A stretch of DNA of 64,000 nt from Persebacter sp965221835 (GTDB lineage Bacteria > Pseudomonadota > Gammaproteobacteria > Tethybacterales > Persebacteraceae): positions 372,001 to 436,000 of the forward strand of contig OZ244916.1 of assembly GCA_965221835.1 (NCBI GenBank), in the 5' to 3' direction. The stretch's first letter is position 1; each line of letters starts with the position of its first letter. A program made the position numbers and the translations under genes. Positions 43,303 through 51,950 of this stretch are shown one piece after another. The notes beneath the pieces are model-generated. The model saw nothing but the letters and a program-made list of their open reading frames with translations. It had not been told where the DNA came from and searched no databases.

Positions 43303-44534
43303 ATGTTGCCAACCGTACATTATTTATCCGCGACAATGTGGATGTTTTGGATAATTTAAATTCCGAATGCGTGGATTTAATTTATCTGGATCCGCCGTTT
43401 AATTCCAACCGCAACTACGCTGCGCCCATCGGCAGCAAGGCGGCGGGTGCGGCGTTCAAAGATGCATGGACGCTTGATGATATGGATTTGGGCTGGGTGG
43501 GATATATCGCCGACAAAAATCCGTCTTTGGCGGCGGTTATTAACGCGGCGGGAAAAATTAAAGGCGCGGGTAAAGGCGACAAGGCGTATCTGGTTTTTAT
43601 GGGGCGCCGCCTTTTGGAGATGCATCGCGTTCTGAAACCGAGCGGGAGCATTTATTTGCATTGCGATCCGACAATGTCGCATTCGCTGAAAATGGTGATG
43701 GATTCCATTTTCGGCAAGGTGAATTTTCGGAACGAGGTGATTTGGCATTATCCCAACGCTTCGCGGGGAAAACACAAATTTGCAAAATCGCATGATGTGA
43801 TTTTTTGGTATGGCAAGTCCGGCGATGTTGTTTTTAACAGGCAACAAATATTGGTTCCTTTTACCAGCGGCATGACGGAATGGCGTTATACCAAGGGCGG
43901 ACAAAAAGGAAAGGCGATGCCCGAAGGGAAAACGCCGGACGATGTCATCATCTTGCCGTCGTTAAATACAATGTCCAAAGAACGCACCGGTTATCCGACA
44001 CAAAAACCGCTTGCGCTTTTGGAAAAAATCGTAAAAGCGTCTTCCGGCGAAGGCGACATAGTTCTAGATCCTTTTTGCGGATGCGCGACCGCACTCGTTG
44101 CCGCCGAGCAATTGAGTCGCCGTTGGATTGGAATAGATATTGCAAGCAAGGCGAAAGATTTAATAAAAGATCGTCTGCAAGACGCGCAAGATATGTTGAC
44201 GACAAAAAGCGTGTGGCGCAAAATCGTCATAGACGAAAACCCGCCCGCCCGCACGGACATAGACGACAGCGAGGAAATTAAAACCGCGAAAGAAAAGCGG
44301 ACTTGGATGCATCATCTCTACGGCGTGCAGGAACAAAAATGCGCGGCGTGTGCGCGTGAATTTGAATTTCGCAATATGGAGTTGGATCATATCAAAGCGA
44401 AAGCGAAAGGCGGACAAGACATCAAGCGCAATACGCAGTTATTGTGCGGCGCATGCAACCGCATAAAAGGCGACCGGGGAATGGATTATCTGCTCGGTGA
44501 ATTGAAAAGACGCGGGATATTGGATGCGTATTAA
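43290..44534 (+). CDS. DNA methyltransferase fused to HNH endonuclease domain (copy 1)
   Basis: A 414-residue protein. Motif IV Asp-Pro-Pro-Phe is at residues 34-37 and the SAM motif Asp-Pro-Phe-Cys-Gly-Cys-Ala at 260-266, the beta-class order of N4-cytosine/N6-adenine methylases. The last Gly of the usual Phe-x-Gly-x-Gly is Ala. From about residue 345 an HNH domain has Cys-Ala-Ala-Cys, Leu-Asp-His-Ile and Cys-Gly-Ala-Cys-Asn. The fusion suggests a single-chain modification or restriction enzyme. It is a paralogue of 56131-57459. The ATG overlaps the end of the broken ATPase frame. Confidence 0.88.
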   Translation: MSELNVANRTLFIRDNVDVLDNLNSECVDLIYLDPPFNSNRNYAAPIGSKAAGAAFKDAWTLDDMDLGWVGYIADKNPSLAAVINAAGKIKGAGKGDKAYLVFMGRRLLEMHRVLKPSGSIYLHCDPTMSHSLKMVMDSIFGKVNFRNEVIWHYPNASRGKHKFAKSHDVIFWYGKSGDVVFNRQQILVPFTSGMTEWRYTKGGQKGKAMPEGKTPDDVIILPSLNTMSKERTGYPTQKPLALLEKIVKASSGEGDIVLDPFCGCATALVAAEQLSRRWIGIDIASKAKDLIKDRLQDAQDMLTTKSVWRKIVIDENPPARTDIDDSEEIKTAKEKRTWMHHLYGVQEQKCAACAREFEFRNMELDHIKAKAKGGQDIKRNTQLLCGACNRIKGDRGMDYLLGELKRRGILDAY

Positions 44535-44570
44535 TTCGGCGAGGCAAAGAAATAGTTGACCGCGCGTTAG

Positions 44571-44676
44571 CACGGATTGGATATGCTCGCATATTACGAA
44601 TTGTATGGCGAAATACCGGAAGCGATTGCGCGCGAAAAACAAATAAACCGTGTAAAATACAGGACGGGAAGTTTTT
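44571..44676 (+). pseudogene. Relic of a GIY-YIG (UPF0213-type) endonuclease C-terminus
   Basis: The frame reads Leu-Ala-Tyr-Tyr-Glu-Leu-Tyr-Gly-Glu-Ile, then Ala-Ile-Ala-Arg-Glu-Lys-Gln-Ile, the hallmark of the C-terminal half of small GIY-YIG nucleases. The N-terminal GIY-YIG part is missing (an in-frame stop lies at 44568) and the C-terminus runs into livH. TAAAAT and the livH Shine-Dalgarno now lie inside it. Confidence 0.7.
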
Positions 44677-45585
44677 ATGCCGATTATAGACAACATTCAA
44701 CTTTTGATTTCTGCGCCGTGGTTGGCGGGGCAGGCGGTGGTGAACGGGATTGTTATCGGTGCGTTGTTTGCGTTGGCGGCGTACGGGATGGCGCTTGTTT
44801 GGGGCGTGATGAAAATTATCAATGTTGCGCAAGGCGAATTCGTTATTCTCGGCGGCTATGTCGCGTTTTATTTGTATCAGAATGAAATCCATCCGCTGTG
44901 GGGTTTGCCGCTGGCGGCGGTTTTGCTTTTTGCGTTGGGGTGGGCGCTTTATAAAACCGTGATTTGCCGGATTGTCGACCGCGATTTGTTTACCTCCATT
45001 CTCGCGACTTTCGGAATCAGCATTATGATTCAACAATTGATGAATTTGTCTTTCGGTGCGGATGTGCAGACGGCGGATGCCGGTTTTGGTTCGGCGTTGC
45101 TTTTTGACGGCGCGCTGATTATGCCGCATATTCGCATTGCCGCTTTTTTCGCTGTTGCTGTCGTTGCCGCGGGCGTGATAGTTTTTATGAAAACCGGAAA
45201 AATCGGACGCGCCATTCGCGCGACTGCTCAGAACGCGCGCGCCGCAAAAATTCTCGGTATTGACACCGACCGCGTTTATGCGGTGACTTTCGCGCTCAAC
45301 GCCGCATTGTGCGGAATCGCCGGCGCGTTGGTGGCGGCGACATTTACGATTCATCCTTACATCGGTTTGCCGTATACCGTTCGCTCGTTTATGATTGTCA
45401 TCGTCGCCGGTGCGGGCAATTTGCCCGGCGTTATCGCCGCCGCTTTCGGACTCGGTGCGGCGGAAGAATTATCCGATTATATTTTGGGCGCGGAGTTTCG
45501 TCTCGCCTTCGTTTTTTCGCTGTTGGTTGCAATTCTCGTTTGGCGTAATTATCGTCTGACGAAAAAACGGTTGTATCTGAAATGA
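44677..45585 (+). CDS. livH: Branched-chain amino acid-type ABC transporter permease LivH
   Basis: A 302-residue inner-membrane permease with about eight hydrophobic helices. The family pattern Asn-Gly-Ile-Val-Ile-Gly-Ala-Leu-Phe-Ala-Leu-Ala-Ala-Tyr-Gly-Met-Ala-Leu-Val-Trp near residue 25 and the cytoplasmic loop Gly-Arg-Ala-Ile-Arg-Ala-Thr-Ala-Gln-Asn for ATPase contact are clear. GGGAAG stands before the ATG. The TGA overlaps the HEPN gene start. Confidence 0.92.
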   Translation: MPIIDNIQLLISAPWLAGQAVVNGIVIGALFALAAYGMALVWGVMKIINVAQGEFVILGGYVAFYLYQNEIHPLWGLPLAAVLLFALGWALYKTVICRIVDRDLFTSILATFGISIMIQQLMNLSFGADVQTADAGFGSALLFDGALIMPHIRIAAFFAVAVVAAGVIVFMKTGKIGRAIRATAQNARAAKILGIDTDRVYAVTFALNAALCGIAGALVAATFTIHPYIGLPYTVRSFMIVIVAGAGNLPGVIAAAFGLGAAEELSDYILGAEFRLAFVFSLLVAILVWRNYRLTKKRLYLK

Positions 45586-46307
45586 ATTCGTACGATTACA
45601 ATTCTCTGAAAGCCGCCGCCGAAGATGCGGGCGTTTGGATTGATGTGCGGGACGCGAATACGCCGCGCGGACGCGGAACGGGCAACACCAACAAAAAAGA
45701 ACGCATTTCGCGCGCGTTAAGTTGGTACGAAAAAAGCGAATTAACCGAAGACGCGGACGAACGGTTGATGTTTGCATTCGTCGCCTATAACGCGCTTTAT
45801 GCGCAACCGATTGGCGGCGAATCGGAAAAAGATACTCCGCAGTATCGCGGCGTTTTTTGGGAAAAAATTCAAAAAACCGGCGACGGTACAATTTTGGATT
45901 TTGCGAAATCGGAATCCGGAAAATTAAAAAAGATTCTTTCGATGCAGTATATTTCTTTTTCGTACTGGAAAGACGAAAAAGGGTGGCGCGAAAAATATGA
46001 GATTATGCAAAAGGAGGCAGAGTGGGCGAAACGCGCGGTCTCCCGAAATCTTGACCTCAAAGTCGTGCGCGCCGCAACGGAAAGAATCGGATTGCTGCGA
46101 AATCAGATTTTGCACGGCATGGCGGCGTACGGAGATTCGTACAATCGCAAACAGGTGCGGTTGTGCGCCGATTTTTTGCATCCGCTGGTCGGGCGAATGA
46201 TCGCAACAGTTATCGGCGACAAAAAACAAAATTGGGGGAAAGTACCGTACCCGCCGCAGGGATACCCGAACGAATCCCGCATTGAAATTGAAGAGTTGGA
46301 GGATTGA
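45582..46307 (+). CDS. HEPN-like protein nested in the liv operon
   Basis: A 241-residue protein with no signal peptide or membrane helix. Near the C-terminus Arg173-Asn-Gln-Ile-Leu-His178 matches the HEPN R-x4-H catalytic motif, within a helical segment (Glu-Arg-Ile-Gly-Leu-Leu before, Leu-Cys-Ala-Asp-Phe-Leu after) as in RiboL-PSP or Apea-like HEPN proteins. Many HEPN proteins are RNases in toxin-antitoxin or anti-phage systems. The start overlaps livH by 4 bases and the stop shares one base with livM, so it is translationally coupled on both sides. No antitoxin partner was seen. Assignment is motif-based. Confidence 0.65.
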   Translation: MNSYDYNSLKAAAEDAGVWIDVRDANTPRGRGTGNTNKKERISRALSWYEKSELTEDADERLMFAFVAYNALYAQPIGGESEKDTPQYRGVFWEKIQKTGDGTILDFAKSESGKLKKILSMQYISFSYWKDEKGWREKYEIMQKEAEWAKRAVSRNLDLKVVRAATERIGLLRNQILHGMAAYGDSYNRKQVRLCADFLHPLVGRMIATVIGDKKQNWGKVPYPPQGYPNESRIEIEELED

Positions 46308-47332
46308 TGAACATTTTTCGCAATCGTTCTGCAATGCAAATTGCTGCTTTAATTTTGGTGGCGATTGCGTTGCCTTTTATTGCGCCGGATTATAAAACGC
46401 AACTTGCGTTTTTGTGGATTTTTATTTTATTTTCGCTGACATGGGATTTGCAAGGCGGGCAAATGGGTTATAACTCTTTCGGCAATATTGTATTTTTTGG
46501 AGTTGGAATGTATGCGTCGACTTCGGCGCAAATCGCGTTGTTTTTTGATCTCGGCGAATGGACGGAGGCGGGCGGCGAAAACACATTTACGCATTCGCCG
46601 ATGCAATATTTTGTCGGTTTTGCGGCGGGATTGCTGGCGGCGTGTGCGGCGGCGACATTGCTTGCGTTGGCGTTCGGCAAGTTTATACTTTCCATGCGCG
46701 GACAATATTTTGCGATATGCACTTTGGGTTTTGGCATTGCGGTTGGCGAAATCGCCGCAAGCGTGGAGATTGTCGGTGCGGGCAGCGGAATGTCGGTGCC
46801 GGTGTGGCCGGACGAAGCGGGGGGATTGCGTGCGCGCGATTTTGCGTTGTATTTTATGGCGGCATTTTCGGGAATAGCGTGCTTTGCGGTGATGCGAAAA
46901 ATTCATCGTTCGCGTTTTGGTCTCGCCTTGAACGCGATTCGCGATGACGAAGACAAAGCCGAGGCGATGGGGTTGCCGGTGGCGCGATGCAAAACTGCAT
47001 CGTGGGCGGTATCGGCGTTTTTTCTGGGACTGGCGGGTGCGTTGACGGGGCATATTATCGGTTTTATAGATCCGACCGATGTCGCGTTTGCGGGTGCGAC
47101 ATTCGGCGTTTGGATGGTGTTGATGGCGGTGCTGGGCGGAAAAGGAACGCTGTGGGGACCGGTGATTGGTGCGGTGTTATTTCAATTTTTTAAGGAATTT
47201 TTCTGGACTTATTTTTTGGGATGGCAATATGTGATGTTGGGTTTTCTTATCGTTGTGTCAGTCGTGTTTTTTCCGGATGGCGTTGCCGGTTTTTGGCGGA
47301 GAACGCGCCGCAAAACGGGGCATGCGCGATGA
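46307..47332 (+). CDS. livM: Branched-chain amino acid-type ABC transporter permease LivM
   Basis: A 341-residue inner-membrane permease with about ten hydrophobic helices. Landmarks are Leu-Thr-Trp-Asp-Leu-Gln-Gly-Gly-Gln-Met-Gly near residue 45, Arg-Gly-x-Tyr-Phe-Ala-Ile, and the loop Ala-Ile-Arg-Asp-Asp-Glu-Asp-Lys-Ala-Glu-Ala-Met-Gly that contacts the ATPase. The ATG at 46307 shares its first base with the HEPN stop. The end overlaps livG by 4 bases. Confidence 0.92.
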   Translation: MNIFRNRSAMQIAALILVAIALPFIAPDYKTQLAFLWIFILFSLTWDLQGGQMGYNSFGNIVFFGVGMYASTSAQIALFFDLGEWTEAGGENTFTHSPMQYFVGFAAGLLAACAAATLLALAFGKFILSMRGQYFAICTLGFGIAVGEIAASVEIVGAGSGMSVPVWPDEAGGLRARDFALYFMAAFSGIACFAVMRKIHRSRFGLALNAIRDDEDKAEAMGLPVARCKTASWAVSAFFLGLAGALTGHIIGFIDPTDVAFAGATFGVWMVLMAVLGGKGTLWGPVIGAVLFQFFKEFFWTYFLGWQYVMLGFLIVVSVVFFPDGVAGFWRRTRRKTGHAR

Positions 47333-48060
47333 ACGAAGTTTTATTACGCGCCGAAAATGTTTGCAAAAAATTCGGCGGAATTACGGCGAACGACAACATT
47401 TCTTTGCAAGTCAAAAAAGGCGATATTGTCGGACTCATCGGTCCGAACGGTTCGGGAAAAAGTACTTTGTTTAGTTTGATTTGCGGCGAACATCCTACTG
47501 ATAGCGGCGCGGTATTTTTCGCCGGACGCGACATTACGGCGTTGTCGTCTGCGCAAATCGCGCGCGCCGGATTGGTGCGGACTTTTCAACAGACGCGGGT
47601 ATATCGCGAAATGTCGTGTATGGATAATATGCGTATTTCCGTCCCCGGCGGCGAATGGTGCGCGCCCGCATCTGCGCAAACGGATGCGGAGGCGATGGAA
47701 CTTCTTTCGTTTGTGGGATTGGAATCCAAACGCGCCGACCCGGCGGGGTCGCTGTCGTTCGGTCAACAAAAACTTTTGGAGTTGGCGATGGCACTTGTCG
47801 CGCGTCCGACGATGTTGTTGTTGGATGAACCGACTGCCGGAATTAATCCGACTCTCATCAACGGCGTGCTGGCGCGATTGAAAACGGTGAACGAAACTTT
47901 CGGCATAACGCTGCTGATTATAGAACACAATATGCGCGTGATTATGAATTTGGCGCGGCATATTTATTGTCTGGCGCACGGGCAACTGCTGGCGGACGGC
48001 GTTGCCGAAGACATTCGCAACGATCCGCGCGTGATGGATGCGTATTTGGGAAAACGATGA
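47329..48060 (+). CDS. livG: ABC transporter ATPase LivG
   Basis: A 243-residue ATPase. Walker A is Gly-Pro-Asn-Gly-Ser-Gly-Lys-Ser near residue 40, the signature is Leu-Ser-Phe-Gly-Gln-Gln, Walker B is Met-Leu-Leu-Leu-Asp-Glu-Pro, and the switch His follows in Ile-Ile-Glu-His-Asn-Met. Arg-Thr-Phe-Gln-Gln-Thr-Arg is typical of LivG. ATGA overlaps at both ends. Confidence 0.94.
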   Translation: MNEVLLRAENVCKKFGGITANDNISLQVKKGDIVGLIGPNGSGKSTLFSLICGEHPTDSGAVFFAGRDITALSSAQIARAGLVRTFQQTRVYREMSCMDNMRISVPGGEWCAPASAQTDAEAMELLSFVGLESKRADPAGSLSFGQQKLLELAMALVARPTMLLLDEPTAGINPTLINGVLARLKTVNETFGITLLIIEHNMRVIMNLARHIYCLAHGQLLADGVAEDIRNDPRVMDAYLGKR

Positions 48061-48929
48061 AACGCGCGAAAAAAATGCAAAAAGAAAACGCCGTTTTTGG
48101 CTACGGCGGCGGCGACATTGCGACAAACATTTCCGCCGACAAAATCGGAGAAGCGGCGAGGCGATTGTCCGCAAATGGCGCGACTGATTGGGAATCGCTG
48201 AAACAAATCGGCGGCGGTGAATTTTTGACGGTGCGCGAATTGCGCGCGGGTTACGGAAAAACGGAAATTTTGCATAATTTTAATCTTGCGCTCGGATGCG
48301 GAAAATCGCTGTGTTTGGTGGGACCGAACGGCGCGGGAAAATCCACGGTATTGCACACGATATACGGAATCGCCGACCGGCTGGATGGCGCTATCGCGTT
48401 GGACGGGCGCGACATTTCCGCTTTGTCGTCCGACAAAAAACTCGCGGCGGGTGCGGCGTATATTATGCAAGACAATTCTGTTTTTCCCGATATGACGGTG
48501 GAAGAAAACTTGCTGATTGGCGGTTATATTTTGCCGTCCAAAGACGCGGCGCGGGAGGCGGCAGAACGCATATTCGCGAAATACGATCGCTTGGCGAAAC
48601 GGCGCGGGCAAAACGCGGGCGCGTTGTCGGGCGGAGAACGGCGACTGCTGGAAATCTCGCGCGCGTTGATTACAAATCCGTCTTTGCTGCTGGTGGATGA
48701 ACCGTCCATCGGTTTGGAACCGCGTTACATAGATATGGTTTTTGAGATTCTCGCCGATTTACGCGACAACGAAAATAAAACAATTTTGATGGTGGAACAA
48801 AACGCGAAAAAAGGACTCGCGTTCGCGGACGCCGGTTATGTTTTGGTAGCGGGCGAACTCGCTCTCGCCGGTGCCGGAAAAGATCTTCTCGCAAATCAGG
48901 AAGTTGGGCGATTATTTTTGGGCGGTTAA
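48057..48929 (+). CDS. livF: ABC transporter ATPase LivF with N-terminal extension
   Basis: A 290-residue ATPase, about 50 longer than typical LivF. The extra part precedes the first strand (Leu-Thr-Val-Arg-Glu-Leu-Arg-Ala-Gly-Tyr-Gly) and shows no known domain. Walker A is Gly-Pro-Asn-Gly-Ala-Gly-Lys-Ser, the signature Leu-Ser-Gly-Gly-Glu-Arg, and Walker B Leu-Leu-Leu-Val-Asp-Glu-Pro. A later start would remove the extension, but the ATG at 48057 has the same ATGA coupling as the genes before it. Confidence 0.92.
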   Translation: MKRAKKMQKENAVFGYGGGDIATNISADKIGEAARRLSANGATDWESLKQIGGGEFLTVRELRAGYGKTEILHNFNLALGCGKSLCLVGPNGAGKSTVLHTIYGIADRLDGAIALDGRDISALSSDKKLAAGAAYIMQDNSVFPDMTVEENLLIGGYILPSKDAAREAAERIFAKYDRLAKRRGQNAGALSGGERRLLEISRALITNPSLLLVDEPSIGLEPRYIDMVFEILADLRDNENKTILMVEQNAKKGLAFADAGYVLVAGELALAGAGKDLLANQEVGRLFLGG

Positions 48930-48949
48930 ATTCTTTCTGAAATTCGGGA

Positions 48950-48977
48950 AATTCCGATTTTCATCGGAATTTTTTTT
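48950..48977 (+). terminator. Rho-independent terminator of the liv operon
   Basis: Perfect 9-bp stem AATTCCGAT / ATCGGAATT with a 4-base loop and a T-run. The sequence is a single unit of the 27-bp repeat at 13218-13912. Confidence 0.85.
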
Positions 48978-48986
48978 GGGCGCGTT

Positions 48987-50669
48987 TTATGCAATTTCGT
49001 GCGGGAAGTGTTGCAGTATGCAGCGTATCGGATTCGGGGCGGCTTGACCGAGACCGCAAATGGAGGCGTCCGCCATTGCGACCGATAATTCTTCCAACAA
49101 ATCCGCGTCCCATTGCGGGTTTTCCATCAGTTTGACCGCTTTTGCGGTACCGACACGGCAAGGCGTGCATTGTCCGCACGATTCGTCCGCAAAAAACTGC
49201 ATCATATTTAACGCCGCATCGCGCGCGCGAAATCGCGAAGATAAAACAATTACCGCCGCCGAACCGATAAACGAATTTTTGTCCGCTTGTTGCAAAGTGT
49301 CAAAATCCAGCGGAATGTCCGCCATCGCGGCGGGTAAGATTCCGCCCGATGCACCGCCCGGCAGATAGGCGTATAACGTTTCGCCGTCCGCCATTCCGCC
49401 GCAATAATCGTTTATCAATTCCCGCACCGTAATGCCTGCTGGGGCGAGATGCACGCCGGGTTTTGCGACCCGTCCCGAAACCGAAAAAGAACGCAAACCG
49501 CGTCGTCCGTTTCGCCCTTCGCCGGAAAATATTTCCGCGCCGCGCCGCAAAATGTGCGGCACCCAGTGCAGTGTTTCCATATTGTGTTCCAGTGTCGGGC
49601 GACCGAACGCGCCGACTTGTGCGAGATAGGGCGGGCGCAATCGCGGTTCGCCGCGTTTGCCTTCTACCGATTCGATCATTGCCGATTCTTCGCCGCAAAT
49701 GTACGCCCCCGCACCGCGCCGTAAAAAGATTTTCGCCGCGCAAAAATCTGCCGCCGTCAATGCCGCAATTTCCGGTTCCAGCATCGCGCGGCAGCCGTGA
49801 TATTCGTCCCGCAAATAAACATATATTTCGTCCGCACCGACAAACCATGCGGCGATTAATGCGCCTTCCAAAAATGCGTGCGGCGTTTGTTCCAAATAAA
49901 AGCGATCCTTAAATGTGCCGGGTTCGCCTTCGTCTATGTTGACCGCGACAACTTTGCGTCCTGCGGCATCGCGGACGAATTGCCATTTGCGTGCGGCGGG
50001 AAATCCTGCGCCGCCCAATCCGCGCAATCCTGCATTTTCTAACGCCGCCTGCACCGATTCGGGTGTGCGTTTGCCGTTTGCGCATTCGCGATAAACTTCA
50101 TAACCGCCGTCTTTGCGATAATCGGCGAAAGTTTGCGCCGCCGGTTTTGTCGCGGAAAAACTTCCCGCCGAAAATGCCGCGGCGACCGTTTCGGAATCGG
50201 CATTTTCCATCGCGTTTTGTCCGACAACGGCAACCGGTGCGGCGGCGCATCTGCCGACACACGGGGCGGCGATAATGCGCGCTTTTTCGCCTAACAAATC
50301 GCGCAACTTTTGCATTAAATCTGCCGCCCCCGCCATTTCGCACGACAAAGAACGGCAGATGCGGATGGTCGCCGCCGGTTTGTTTTCGCCGTCCGCCGGC
50401 ACATCAAAATGGTGATAAAAAGTCGCTACTTCATACACCGCGGCGAAAGGCAGATTCATCAATTCGGCGAGTGCCGCGAGATTTTCGCGCGCGAGACAAC
50501 CTTCGGCGTCTTGAATTCGGTGTAGATTTTCAATTAGATATTCTTTTTCGCACGGGGCGGCGGCGATTATTTCGCGCACCCGGGCGCGGGCGTGTGCGGA
50601 AACCGCGCGCCCTTTGGGTTTGCGTTTTGCCGCCATCCGCCGAAATTGTACCGGTTTTTGTTCGCTCAC
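48987..50669 (-). CDS. Fused NuoE-NuoF-type subunit of NAD-dependent formate dehydrogenase
   Basis: A 560-residue fusion. Residues about 25-165 are NuoE-like with a thioredoxin-fold [2Fe-2S] set (Cys-x4-Cys, later Cys-Val-Gly-Arg-Cys). Residues about 185-560 are NuoF-like, with the FMN/NAD region Gly-Leu-Arg-Gly-Leu-Gly-Gly-Ala-Gly-Phe-Pro and a [4Fe-4S] motif Ser-Cys-Gly-Gln-Cys-Thr-Pro-Cys near residue 497. This order is that of the beta subunit of soluble formate dehydrogenases such as Fdh1B. The alpha subunit is not in the window. Start is GTG at 50669; a TATAAT lies about 45 bases upstream on the minus strand. NADH dehydrogenase or hydrogenase diaphorase is a less likely alternative. Confidence 0.8.
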   Translation of the reverse strand: MSEQKPVQFRRMAAKRKPKGRAVSAHARARVREIIAAAPCEKEYLIENLHRIQDAEGCLARENLAALAELMNLPFAAVYEVATFYHHFDVPADGENKPAATIRICRSLSCEMAGAADLMQKLRDLLGEKARIIAAPCVGRCAAAPVAVVGQNAMENADSETVAAAFSAGSFSATKPAAQTFADYRKDGGYEVYRECANGKRTPESVQAALENAGLRGLGGAGFPAARKWQFVRDAAGRKVVAVNIDEGEPGTFKDRFYLEQTPHAFLEGALIAAWFVGADEIYVYLRDEYHGCRAMLEPEIAALTAADFCAAKIFLRRGAGAYICGEESAMIESVEGKRGEPRLRPPYLAQVGAFGRPTLEHNMETLHWVPHILRRGAEIFSGEGRNGRRGLRSFSVSGRVAKPGVHLAPAGITVRELINDYCGGMADGETLYAYLPGGASGGILPAAMADIPLDFDTLQQADKNSFIGSAAVIVLSSRFRARDAALNMMQFFADESCGQCTPCRVGTAKAVKLMENPQWDADLLEELSVAMADASICGLGQAAPNPIRCILQHFPHEIA

Positions 50670-50763
50670 TTTTGTATTTTTACTCCTTGACTCCGTGCGA
50701 ATTATACCGCGCCGTTCGATATTTTAACGAATGCACGACATCGGGCGGCGTTTGCATCCGGTT

Positions 50764-51789
50764 TTAAGCGCACAATGCCGCGTATTTGTTCCACCGCGTA
50801 TTAAATACGGCGTCTATTTTGCCGCCGACAATGTCGTCTCGTGCGGTGCGCCATGCGTTGCGATACGATTCTGCGCCCGCCGCGGTCGCTTCGTCCAACG
50901 CCATAAAAGGAAAACAGGCGCGTCCGCTCGGCGTGTCGCAAGGTTGATAGCGCAAATCAAAACTCCAGCGAACGGAATCTGAACAATTTGCGCCCGCACC
51001 ATGCACTGTTCGCCGATGCAACAAAACGATGTCTCCCGCTTCCGCTTCCAGCGCGATTAAATTTTCTTTGTCAATCGCATCGTCGGGAATATAAATTTCG
51101 CCCGCCAACTCCCGCCCCGGACAATGGCGCACCAATCCGAAATCGCGTTCGGAATCTGTTTGCAGATGACTGCCGCGAACGGCGTACATGCATCCGTTTT
51201 TTGTTGTGGCTTCGGTCATTGCAATCCATACCGTCAAAATCGGCGTTCCCGCCGCTTCTTCGGTAACGACGGCTTCGTCTTGATGCCACAAAGTACGCGC
51301 CATATTGGCGTCTTTTTGTGCTTCCGTCGGCAAAAGATGTTGCGGCGGTTTAATGCGGACATGTTGCACCGGACTTAGCGCGACATTGTCGCCCAGAAGT
51401 TGTCTTGCAGTTGCCGCAATTTGTGGATGTGTTATTAAATTAAAAACCGGGTCGGGAATGAAAAATCCTGCTTTTTGCCGCCATTCGTTTTCGCCGAACA
51501 ATTGCCGCCATTTGCCGGTTTCTGCCGCCAAATCGGAGAGCATCGGCAGCGAAATATCCAAATGCTGATAATAATCCGCCCCCGCCCCCAGCAACGCGGT
51601 CAACCGTTCATCAAATCCTGTTTTGGGCGGGGCGGACATATCGCCGCATCGGACGGCGGCGGCGATTAATTCGTCCAGTCGCGCCGAAAAAGCGCGCCGC
51701 ACATCGGCGATACATTTTTTGTTGATGACATGCGGAACGACCAAAGCGCCGTTTTCCGCGAATGTTTGCATTTGCTTTTCCGTCAGCAT
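50764..51789 (-). CDS. Phytanoyl-CoA dioxygenase (PhyH) family protein
   Basis: A 341-residue Fe(II)/2-oxoglutarate oxygenase. The iron ligands are His and Asp of Trp-His-Gln-Asp near residue 168 and a distal His near residue 259 (Val-His-Gly-Ala), with the 2-oxoglutarate Arg in Val-Arg-Trp-Ser-Phe. GGAGGAGG stands 7 bases before the ATG. PhyH proteins in bacteria hydroxylate many small molecules; the substrate is unknown. It follows the initiator tRNA on the same strand by 22 bases and may share its transcript. Confidence 0.85.
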   Translation of the reverse strand: MLTEKQMQTFAENGALVVPHVINKKCIADVRRAFSARLDELIAAAVRCGDMSAPPKTGFDERLTALLGAGADYYQHLDISLPMLSDLAAETGKWRQLFGENEWRQKAGFFIPDPVFNLITHPQIAATARQLLGDNVALSPVQHVRIKPPQHLLPTEAQKDANMARTLWHQDEAVVTEEAAGTPILTVWIAMTEATTKNGCMYAVRGSHLQTDSERDFGLVRHCPGRELAGEIYIPDDAIDKENLIALEAEAGDIVLLHRRTVHGAGANCSDSVRWSFDLRYQPCDTPSGRACFPFMALDEATAAGAESYRNAWRTARDDIVGGKIDAVFNTRWNKYAALCA

Positions 51790-51811
51790 TTTTGCCTCCT
51801 CCCGAATTCGG

Positions 51812-51885
<74 letters not shown>

Positions 51886-51890
51886 ACGGG

Positions 51891-51896
51891 ATTATA
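51891..51896 (-). promoter_or_regulatory. -10 box TATAAT directly before the initiator tRNA
   Basis: TATAAT on the minus strand ends 5 bases before tRNA position 1, so transcription would begin at about the mature 5' end. The palindrome ATTATAAT also gives TATAAT on the plus strand (51893-51898) for the next gene. Confidence 0.5.
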
Positions 51897-51950
51897 ATAC
51901 GATTTCGGACATTATTTGCATTAAAAATTATTTGCCATAACGGAGTTGCG

